Below, in pieces: positions 12,901 to 24,900 of a DNA stretch of 64,000 nucleotides. The stretch's first letter is position 1. Every line of letters begins with the position of its first letter. The notes below the pieces were generated by a model. That model was not told where the DNA came from, made no database searches, and saw only the letters and a program-made list of their open reading frames with translations. A program made the translations under genes and the position numbers. This stretch comes from Diadema setosum. Lineage: Eukaryota > Echinodermata > Echinoidea > Diadematoida > Diadematidae. The stretch covers positions 13,838,371 to 13,902,370 of the forward strand of contig CM067072.1 of assembly GCA_033980235.1 (NCBI GenBank), given 5' to 3'.

Positions 12901-15900
12901 CCACGTAATCTTGTAGTTCACATCCGGTTCTATGTTTACGCAGAACTTTGTCAAAAAAAAATTTTGGTCTCAAATAGCCTAGTTAAAACAGGGTCATAGA
13001 AGAAAGGAGAAAATTTGGTTAGGAATGTCATAGAAGGAACTTTAATTTGGAAGCCTGCAGGGGTGGTATTCTGAGACTGTTTTATCTCTGTTGTAAGTCT
13101 GTTGTAACAAATCGGTATTCTGAACACCGTTTTATCTCTGTTGTAACTTCTGTTGTAACTTCTGTTGTAACTTGTGCTTTATCTTGCGCACTCTTTGCCT
13201 GCGCATACCATTGTCTTAGGGTATGCGCACGCGCGTAACAGTGGGCGCAAACTTGAACACCCATTAGATTACACGGTATTCTGAAAACTGTTTTATCTTC
13301 TGTTGTAAGTCATGCCCCGTGCAAATTTATGCTTCTGAGATAAAACAGGGTGGAAGGTGTTTTAACTCCGTTGTAACTTTTGTTTTAACCTATGTTAGAT
13401 AGTGAGATAATTCATCAAGTCAATATTGTGGTATGCGAGTTCAAAATAAAAAGATATACAAAAAATAAAAGCAATGTATGTACAGAAAGGCAAAAGATAT
13501 AGCAGTTTGACAACATGTAAACTCATTCCACAATACAAAATTTGGTAACAGTAACACTGCAAGTATACATATGCGTTGCATAAATAATGCACATAGATAA
13601 AAACACAAACACATGAACAGAAAGGTTACCGGCACCGTCGGCAATTTGTTTTAAATACTATTCAAAAATGTGTTTCAAAATATTAAACATTTTTTTAATA
13701 TGATTTCACTATCTTCACCAATAAGAATTTATTATCAGTACCTTTGGGTGTTTCAAAAATATTCATTGCTGGGGATGGCGCGAATCCTGAGAAAAGTATT
13801 AGAAGTCCAAGGTTCCATGATGGAACTTGACGTGATATTGATCTCCAAGAGATATCTTGTGAAGATAGTGACAACAACAACAACAACAACAATGATAATA
13901 ATGATAATGATAACATGGCATTGCAAGGGCTTAACTTAATTTAGAAGCGTCTAGTTCCCCATAAACCATGAAATTAGGGTTCCTCTTATGAACGCCAGAT
14001 ATCTTCTTATTTTTTTAGACAAAATTTCAAATAAAAAGACTCAATCTGAGATAGCTTTGCGAAACCCCTACCGCACCAACTATACGTCAAAACCGGTAAG
14101 AAGGCATAAATGATCAAGCTTCTGTTGTAACTTTATTCTATCTCTGGCTCTCTTTACCTGCGCATGCCATTGTCCTATTTGTGCGCACGCCAGAGAATGA
14201 GCGCTTGTTAAAACGCGCAGAGTTAAGCTGGCGCATTTGCCCCAGGGAGCAATCTTATTGGTCGAAATGTCTTAGATGCTACTTCTAACAATATTTCCTA
14301 TTTGATATGATTATTGCGATGGGCGGGGTTATCATGACTTACAACACCGTTAAAACAGTTTTCAGAATACCGATTTACAACTGTTTTAGCGGTGTTGTAA
14401 CTCACAGACTTACAACACAAGTTACAACAGAGATAAAACGGTGTTCAGAATACCACCCCTGCATTTCATACTTGATTACCGCTAAAACTTGTAAAGTCAA
14501 CTTGACAACCCATACTTTAAAACGATACTATTATAAAACAAAAGAGGATACATCAGGATTAAAAGGCACCTAACTGTTCATCTTTTCTATTGTATCTGAA
14601 ATATACTTGAGAAATTGTTTGTGACATCAACTGAGAATCAAAGTTGATGAAATCATGCCATTAGAAAGAAAATGCTGATCAGAAATACCTGAAAATGAGC
14701 AGAAACAAAAGCAATGCTTGAATACTCGGGTATTATGACACATACAGTTTAAACCATGCACCTATAAAAGTTTGGTTCAGTTTGTTCAAATCCTTGCCTA
14801 GGCGATACGGGTAGCCTTACACCACATGAAATAAATCTAAGCAAATACTTACGTAGCAAGTGCGTCGGAGGAGGAAAATATTTCCTGAAGCCCGACAAGT
14901 CTATCGAAACTCTGGAGGATTGAGCGGTGCTGCTCAGCCGTCTTGACAGCACCGCTGTCCCCACTGCTCTTCCATACTAGGTGCTTAAAAAAGTCGGCAA
15001 CGACTTTCTCGTTGGCAGTGTCAGCTGTGAAAAAAAAAAGAAACATATTTGGATCACTTAGTACTTTACAGTTATAGTTTTGCCAACTTTTGCCACTGTA
15101 CAAAGCATTGAAGATCTTCACCTATGCTTCTGAGGGATAATTATATGCCATTATCAAGAAATTGACCCTACAACTGTTACAGAACGTAGACCAATGAAAG
15201 TAGTCTATTGTAGTGCTCCCATTCAAATTGAAGTGTTCCGATAGAGATACTACAAAAGCATTTCCGCAAAGTTTAAATGTAATCCTCCTATATACTTATG
15301 ATGAGAAATTCTATGAAGTTCCTATATAATATAGATGAAGTCATTTATAAAAGAAGAGACTAGGTGTTTGCACTATTTGACCAGTGATAAGTTACACTTC
15401 ATTCTAAAATCTCAAAATGTCATAAAAAAGACATCTGGATTATGCATGTGCACATTTGATTTGATTTGCTTGGTGCTTGGTGTTTGGTGCTTGGTCCTTG
15501 GTGCTTATTTTCCTGCTTTTAACTCCCAGCCAGAGGACCATGATCTGATACAGGTTGAAAACCTTGGAGGAAACAAGTCACTAAGGAAGCAGGAGGACTT
15601 TTGTGAAGTATAAGGAGGTACAAGAAGAGATGTTTGCATTGTATTTTTTTTGCTCCTCAAGCCAAGATTTGAACCACCAGACTCATATAGTCCCAGATAT
15701 ACCCACATCGAGTGCGGGTTTCTTCATTTGATTGAAGCATCTCATTCTCCAAGTGCAGACAGGATAATCTAGCTTTTGTGTTCCTCCAGCTGAACAGTGC
15801 CTTACTCCAGGACAAAGGTGTCACTCTTTCAAAGGAAAGTGTTCAGTGGAGTTAAGCCTTCCTCAATGGCCATCAATTCACCACCTTCAACCCGACAGTC

Positions 15901-18900
15901 ATCAGCTCTTGTTTGCAGTGTGATAAAGGAACTTATGAAGAATGGCGACTACATTGAGATGCTCAATGCTGCCATCAGCAAAGCTGTGGACAAGGCTTTT
16001 GTCAAGCTCAATGACTGCATTGAAGCTCTTGAAGGTCAGATGCATGACCTTCAAACAGACTGTGACAACAAAGCCCACCAAATAACTGTTCTAAAGAAAG
16101 AGATGAGCAAGCAAGCTGACCGCATTGACACTTTGGTTCAAGCACAGTGGGACATGGAACAATACTCCCGGAGAAACTGCATCGGCATATTTGGAGTGAG
16201 AGAAAGAGAAGGGGAAAGCACTGATGACATTCTTTGTGACATCGCCAAGAAAGACCTGGGGCTTGCCATCAATCCTGAAAAGGACATCGACCGTAGCCAT
16301 CGCACGGGAAGAAAGAAGGCAGATACAGCTGCACCCAGGCCAATCATAGTCAAGCTGACCTCCATACAGAAAGCGACAAGAGATCTTGAAAAGAAGAAGA
16401 CATTTGAAAGGAAGCGGAGTTTCAATCCATGAGGACCTCACAAAGCGAAAGGTTGACCTGTTACGCAAGGCATCCCAGCACACGAAAGTTAAGGCTGCAT
16501 GGTCCTCAGATGGTCGCATCATCGCAGAAATACCAGCGACAAATGGAAGGACAGTAAAGAAACTGATCAGATGTGAAAGTGACTTAAAGAACTTGTGATC
16601 TACAGTTAATTTCATTCACTAGTGGCCCCAGAATGTAAACTTTTGATTGTAAACATGTAAACACTGTGCTGCATTGATATGTATCCTCCTTTGCTTCTAT
16701 ACATTGTAATATAGTATCATCACTGCTGAATTCCTCCTAAAGGTAATAATACATTGTAATCAGGCAATGACTTGTTTCTAAATCTGTTGTTATCAGAAAT
16801 TTGATTTGGTTATTTTTTTTTTCTTTTGCTCGTTCTAAATTTCAGTGTATAATTGAGATAAATTATTGTGATAATTGTAAGTGAATATATGTTCTCTTTT
16901 ATGTTTTATATGTTATATCTTAGGATATATGTCTGTAAATAGTAAGTGTGCATTATGTAACACCCAAATACTGCGAGATGGCATTTGTTATACGTGTATA
17001 ACCAGCAAGTTAAATCAGAATATGCAAAACATGTTAGATGAGGAATGTGTGACAACTACACGATATTACCTTCCAAGTGAATTTAAGAATGAAATTAAAC
17101 AATATAATACTCCTGCTATGATGACTTGTGTTCATTGTAATTGTAGAAGCCTTAAAGGAAATTGTGATAATTTTGTTTCTTGTTTAAACTCTTTAGATTT
17201 AGATTTGTCTGTTATTGGAGTGTTGGAAACGTGGATACAGGACAATGATAATGTGTTATTTTATTTACCTCATTACAATTTTGTTGGAAAGGGGAGGTCA
17301 AATAGGAGAGGTGGAGGTGTTGGCCTTTTTATACATAGTAAATATAGATTTAAACAATGTTTTGATTTTGATGTTTTTAATGAATGTATTGAGTCTGTGT
17401 TTATTGAAATAGCCAACTCTCAAAATAATCTTATTGTAGCTACTGTTTATAGACCCCCTAATCAACCAATTCAGTCTTTTATTGATATGCTGCAACCTGT
17501 ATTCCACAAAATATCTCAAGAAAAGAAACAATGTATTATAGTAGGTGATTTTAATGTTGATCTATTGGTTGATAACAATGTGACACATCAATTTTTAGAT
17601 TTATTAATTTCATCTTCTTTTTCTCCTATGATATTCAAGCCGACAAGAATAACGAACTCCTCAGCTAGCTTACTCGATAATGTTTTTATCAACCGCTAAG
17701 AAAATGTTGTCACAGCTGGTATTCTCATTTCAGATGTCAGTGATCACTTATCTCCTTTTATTGTGTATAATGGTAGTCGAGTACATAACGATGATGATAA
17801 GCATATATACAGAAGAGTTATTAATGAGGTAAATATAGTGACATTTCTTGGTTTGTTACAGTCTGTTAAATGGAATAATCTTGTGGAAGTTCCTACGGTT
17901 GATGAGAAATATGAATATTTTATGCGCACATTTTTAGATATGTATAATGAATGTTTTGTTTTTAAACAAGTAAATATTAAGAAATATAACAATTGTAAAA
18001 CTTGGTTTACTAAAGAACTGAAAAAGATTTGTCACAAAAAGTATATATTGTATAAAAAATATTTTAAAAATCCCACTCAATATCGTAAACACATTTACAA
18101 GCAATATAGACATACTGTTAACAATATGATCTGTGCAGCTAAACGTGCCTATTATCAAAATGTCTTTGACAAAGTGAAGAGTGATTTAAAAGGTACATGG
18201 AGAGTAATCAATAATTTGTTGAATAAGAATTGTAAGAAAGATAATTGTGATTACATTAAGCATAATGGTGTAGTAATTGATGATAAGAAAAGTATTGCTG
18301 ATACATTTAATGATTATTTCAGTAGTATTGGAACTAAGTTAATGAATGATTTGCCACATTCTTCCTTAGATAAAGATTTCTCACATTTTATGAAAGATAA
18401 TTTTTCTCAATCTATGTTTTTTACACCAATTAGTGAAGGAGATATTGTATCTGTTATTATGAGTTTAAGTGCCAACAAATCTCCTGGCCATGATGGCGTT
18501 GATTCTTCTGTTTTAAAACAATGTGCCCATCTTATCTCTTTTCCCTTGTCACATATTTTTAATACCTCAGTTGAACAAGGTATATATCCCACAGATTTAA
18601 AATTAGCAAAAGTGATACCCGTATATAAAAAGATAGATAAATATTCATGTTCAAATTATAGACCTATTTCAATTTTGTCAGTTTTTTCTAAAATATTTGA
18701 AAAAACTTGTTCATAAGAGATTGACAGCTTTTTTAGATAAAAACAATATTTTGTATAATAAACAATTCTCCAAAACGCAATTTTCTAAGTGGATGAATTG
18801 AAGGCCGCTGTGTTTAACATGCTCTAAGCTTGAAATGGGGGAATAATCAAACAAAATATGCGTTTCCTTTAGTATTCTGCTTTAACTATATTCACTGAGT

Positions 18901-21900
18901 AATTTACTTCATATCTGATTATGGTTAAAGAAATATGTATATTTCAGCATAATGTAGTATAAATTTCTCATTTTAACATAAACTTTGACTACCAACCTTT
19001 ACCACTACAGCTAAAAGAGTCCCAAGAGGATCACTCTCAGGAAATAATGTGCATGTAATCAGTGTCTTCAAGATACCTTGGGTGTGCCATTAACAAACAT
19101 GGAAAATACAGTCATTCATAAACTTACTCATGATATATGCTTGGCTCTTTCATTTCTGGTTCTAAAAAGATGTCTTAGAGACATTGCGACGCTGTCACCA
19201 TGACTTCCACACGGAAAAATTATTATCATGTTATCATTTCATTTGCATAGTTTACAGGTGGTCGTGACAGTCATGGCAACGTCTCCTCTAGCGAAAACAT
19301 TTTTAGTCCCATAACTACCAATTAATGAATTTCACATTATAACCACAAAAATTCACCTTTTGTGTGCTCCTTCCGCTTCACAGCCCTCATGGCAGCCTTC
19401 AATTGGCTTGACCCCCGGGAAAGCTTGTGCTTCCGCACAAAGTGATCGTCTAGCCTTTGCACTGATGTGGGACAGAAGGGGCATTTCAGAAGCTTTGGAG
19501 CTTCCTTCTTTACAGCTGTGATAGGTACACTGAAAGAAAACAATGCATCTCAAGGTTATTGGACTAACCTGAACATAAGTTGCTTAAGGGCAGCATACTT
19601 ATAAATAATAGTTTTGAATAGAGATCATCAAGCTCCCTCCTATTATATCAAGGACTGCAAATTGAGTTAGCTCGTTATGGTTTTTAGGTGTTGATATGAA
19701 TTCAGCTTTTGTGATGGATATAGTTTTTTGATATGCAAACGATATGTTTCATCTATGTTGAACAATTTAGTTTTTTTATGTATATCATTTGAAATTTAGC
19801 ACATGTGGGATACAGAAAGATAGAGAAGGTCCAAATATGAGCAACCTAGTCAATGCCTAACTAACCTCTGGAATCTCACATACAAGGAGAAACTTGTAGA
19901 ACTAAAATTACATAGACACCAAACAGATTTCCTCCAAACATTCAAGATAATGAATGAGCAGGAAGACATTAGACTAAGCAAGTTTTCCAATTTGAGGACC
20001 AACAACAAAACTAGAGGGCACAAATACAAGGTGACAAAGAACAAATGCAAACTCAAAAGCGGTCAAATGTTTTCTCAAAGGACACTATCATGGAATGAAA
20101 CAATCTCCTGCATTATTTGGTAAACAGCACATCACTGAACTCTTTCAAAACTAACATGGAGAAAGCATGGAAGACAAGAAGGACAATATGACCCCGAGCA
20201 GCAATTTTCATGTCCATGTTCTCAATAAACCACCCAGCACAGAAAACATAAGTGTGAACAGTCAATGCATCAAGACGATGGAGTAGCAGTGTTAACCGGA
20301 TATGAATGTGAACATGTGATATACACTGTATTTCATCGTCGCTGATTGAGGATAGCAAGTTTTCTTTGAAGATGCTGGGGCATTCTGTTAGTTTCTTCAT
20401 GGCAAAGCACACACCACTGCATGCCCGAACCTTCACAAGGTTTTGTGATCCTTTACCTTAGGAAGATATCAATGTCAGTCATGTTATGAACATCAGCTAT
20501 CCTCAGAAAAATTTGAAATGAAAAATGTGCACTGAAATATTGTCATCACACATGCAAGTTATATCCTGCATTGTATTGTCTAATCTCCCAATAATCTATC
20601 AATTATTTTTTCTGTTGGTGTTTGACATGTAATGGTGGCTGTGTGGAGGTGCAGCATGTGATGCCAGTCGTTCTACATAGCATTATTATACAAAGAATTT
20701 GTTCAAAACTGGAATTGAGCTCTGTTCAATTCATGAGGATGTGAATCACATAGGATCCACGGAGCTGTCACTGCTGGAGCAACTTTCAATTTTATGAGCA
20801 GAGCTGACCTCGATGCATATCTTCATCTCCGTCCAACACATGGCATTTTGCAAGAGTATGCTTTCTCCATGAGAAATATCATCACTACCAAGCAGCACTA
20901 TACTCTCCATACAGAGATGGTATTACATCGGGCAACCTGCATTCCAAAAAATCTTTGTTATCTGCTCCATGCACTTTCTTTTTCAGTCAGAGAGGGGCTC
21001 TTTACTTGCTTTAAGAGCAACATAATGCATTTTAAGCTTTATTACAATTTATGGAATTTAACAGTCCTGAAACAAAAACTGAACTTGCATGGACCAGATC
21101 ACCAGAATGTTCCATGCATTAACACTTGGGAATGCTTCTTGTTATCATTTTTCATTGAATGCATTAAATGAATTCTCAATCTATTGATATTGACGAATGC
21201 CACTTTTGTGGTCAGGATGTGCTGTCAAACAGCATTTACAAGGATGACATGAATAATCATTACAATACAGATGCCTCATACTTTTTTGCACTAATTACCT
21301 CCTATTGTACCAACGGGCAAAGTGGCACTGTGAACTGGCTTATTATAGAGAGTTACATGACCTGCATGGATGCCTAGCAAGGTACTTAACCAACATACAT
21401 GTATGTCACTTTATTCATGTAAAGTATGTAATTATACAATTGTACCTTTCATGCTACAATCATGACTACACATCTGCAGATACTTGAATAATTCAAATAA
21501 CTTGGAAAACAGCAAGGCCACAAGCAGTGTGGCTGTGTCGATATGGTTTGATCATACAGCTGAGAGTTTACACTTGTTCAAAACTAATTGTTTGTGCATT
21601 TTTGAGAATTTATGGTCTGTAAAAAATTTATTAAATAAATATGGCATTGGACATGCGATTATGGTGTTGTGATGGTGTGTTGAAGAGCTTTCAGGAAATG
21701 CATATAAACTCTAAGTAATTGCTTGAGTTTCATACCTCTCTATCATCTGCTGTCTTGCAGACAGTCTCTCCTCCTTGCTGAGGCCGGGATGCTTCCGGCG
21801 TAGGTGCAGCATCATTCGGTTTGTGCTTTCATTACAAAGCACGCAGTGCCTAGTGATTCTGTTTTTTGCTAATATGGGAAAAACTTAATTTGTCAGTTAC

Positions 21901-24900
21901 ATTACGATATCTCACAGAGGTAGAGAGTCACTAGCGGCCTGAGCTTATGACACTAGCAAAACTGTGATGCAAATGACAGAAACTTGTTCACATGTACACA
22001 AAAGTTATAGCATGATATACACAAAACATACATGTCAATTCAAGAAAAACAGTGATGTGATATCATTGATGGACATGTGAAACAGGATATCTCAGAATCG
22101 ATATCAAAGGATTGAAAGGCAACAACAAAATCAAATGGTAATGTTAGCCGAGTGGTGTGGTATGAACATTCATTCGTAAATTTCAGAGGACATAAGTTAC
22201 ATAATATCATTAGACAATCAAACAACCCCCCCCCCCCAAAAAAAAAAAATAAATAAATAAATACAGAAAGGTAAGATCAAGTACAGAGCAGCAGGATATA
22301 CATACATTATATGAAAAGAAATTTGATTTTATGGAAAGAGGAGAAAATATGGAAAGTATGATGAAAACCTGTCAATATAAAAAAAGGGGGAGTGAACTAG
22401 AAGTTGATAAATTATTCTCTGTATGTTGAGACCATGAGGTTGAATCTAGTGTACAGATGGTGGGCAGCTCCGCTGGAAATCTGACATGCTGGTTCAGACT
22501 GTGATCGGGGTGGGTACCTTTTGATTCAATAATTCAAAGGGTCATGTTATCAGTCGCAGGCTCTCAAGTGAGATAATTTGAAAAAAGATAGGAATAAAGT
22601 AGGAACATTGAAATCTCTAAAAGAGTAGGAAAAAAGTTGGACATGAGAGGGAAAAAGTAGGGCATGAGAGAGAAGAATTATGAATAAAAAGAGACACGTG
22701 TAGGCTTCTTAGAGTTGTTTTCGTCGACACTTACCTGAACTCTTGATGATACATTGTACATCTAAATCTTAATTTGTACTTACAACCCTGCTGCCTCAAA
22801 CTCATTTCTGTTTTCCAGAGGGCCTGAAAAATACAAAGAGGCTGACAACTGTTAGAATAATGTCAGGGAAGAAACACAATGCATGTTCAATAGTACTGCA
22901 ATATGAATATTGATCACTTACTAAATCATACATAGAAAAGACATCATTCTGTTATTGACGGAAACACCTACCATACATCATGACACAAAATATGACATCT
23001 AAACATTTCATGACATGTAAGTTATACAGTAATGCCAGATGTATGTTATACACTTCTATTTAAAAGATGACATCTGTTATCTCCATTCATTTCACTGTTT
23101 TGAAGTTGTGAAGATATGTGTCCATGCCATTTCAAAATGTTAAAAAGACTGGAAATAAGGACTTTTGACAATGTAGCTTTTTAAGTGTTGCTCATGACAA
23201 TTATGCTTTTCAGCACAAACTGAATGACCATATTGGCAATAAAATCCTCCTTCAAGAAACCTTCAATTTCAAATAATCACTTATCATGCATGTTGAAACA
23301 TCTCAAAATGAACAGTATTCATTTATTCAGACTGCTTATATGTCGTGAGTACAACTATATCTACAAATGCATTGACATCTTCATTTTACAAATCCTGGCC
23401 CTTTTCAAATCTACAAATCTACAAAGTGATATATCATAGATTATCTTGGTACAATCATATGTAAGACAATGATGAAAACATCTATAGGGTAAACTCAATT
23501 TGAAACACTTTTAACAATTAGAACATAAAACATCCACAGAGAGAGAGGAAAAATACACATAGCATTATATTTTACATTTCAGTATCAATCAGGGAAATAA
23601 AGTACTTATCGTTGCATTAACTAGGAATATTCATGACTTCATTTGACATGACAAAAGGAGTAAAAAAGAACATCCACTTCTTTTTTTTCTTTTGTGGATA
23701 AACTTTAGAAAAAATATTGTGAAGTTTTATATGGCACAAGTATACACCATGTTGTCTGCAAGCAATGCCAAAACTCAAACAGTCTGAAAACAGTCCACTC
23801 AAGGACGTTCCTCAGTTGTGTTTGTGCACATCCTAGTTGTGCAGGTTGGCAGTGACATAATAAAGAACCTAGAAGCGTACGCATGAGTGATGAGCTGAGC
23901 TAGCTGAGCTAAACAGTTGCTACTGTAGATCAAGCTAGAGTGTGGTACGTACCGAAACATGACAGCTCCTCACTGCTACCGAGTTGGGCGGCCTCGCTCG
24001 GCTTGCGTGCAGACTGTATACATTACAATCTGTACATACTGAGCAAATATCTACATATATACATGTACATGGTCATGGCAGCACAACTCTGATCGACGGA
24101 ATCGGGAAGCTTGGAAGTGGAGCTGAGCTGTTTCCATTTTCAATCCATAGATCTGTTTTGTGACATGCAGTTCATTATCTGTTCATCAACAAGGTCAAAT
24201 TGAGAGCAAAGTTACCTAGGGCCTACAGGCCGTAGTCGGGAACTACTAGCCTACTAGACTAGGTGTTTTAAACAACAACAACAACAAAATAAACATATGG
24301 CACACATTTCATCTTTAGGTCTACCAAACAAAATCCGAGTATCTTCGTTAAAATCTAAATTAGATCTAAACTTGTAATTACCAATACAAAATATCATGTT
24401 TTTTTATTATAAGTTACAAAATACAAGGTCACAAAAGGTATTACTAAACATGTATTTATCACTTTCACCATTCAGATATCAATTTCTGATTACCAAATCT
24501 GGTGTAACAAAAGGAGAATAAAAAAAAAATCATTTATTTTTCGGGTGATATATGTCGCATGGAGGCGCTGCTAGCACAAAAATGAGCGAATGAACCCCCA
24601 CTTTTTATTATTTTTCTGGAGTGGGTAAGCCTTCTTCTATAATTTGGTCAAGTTTCCTAAAAATGATATTGGTTTGTAATGTACAGCATATAGTTTTATG
24701 AACATACCCTGCCAGAGCCTCCCTGCATATGTTCCTCAGCAGATTTTGGGGACTTTCGGGGATTTGGGGGATGATATATGTGGCATGGTGGTGCTGCTAG
24801 CACAAAAAGTAACAAATAAACCCTCACTTGTTATTGTCTTTCTGGAATTAATAAGCTTTCATCTAATTTATTTGTGAAAATGACATGGGTTTTGAATGTA

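Larger units (their letters stand above)
15650..18766 (+). mobile_element. Non-LTR retrotransposon, 3'-truncated
   Basis: Contains ORF1 and ORF2 above. The 5' boundary is set loosely upstream of ORF1; no target-site duplication was identified. Loss of the 3' half is the reverse of the usual 5' truncation of LINE insertions and points to a later deletion. Confidence 0.65.

Noticed and set aside
15650..15720. tRNA-like GGTTCAAAT word on the minus strand
   Set aside because: No A-box or cloverleaf can be drawn around it.
16091..16615. 174-codon minus frame over LINE ORF1
   Set aside because: Antisense shadow of a clear coiled-coil/RNA-binding ORF1.
15797..18766. A single intact active LINE
   Set aside because: Frameshift in ORF1, an in-frame stop and a second frameshift in ORF2, and loss of the catalytic reverse-transcriptase core.
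20113..20436. 107-codon minus frame beginning MKVRACSGVCF
   Set aside because: It runs out of the homologous frame across the pseudo-exon copy; the homologous frame is broken by stops.
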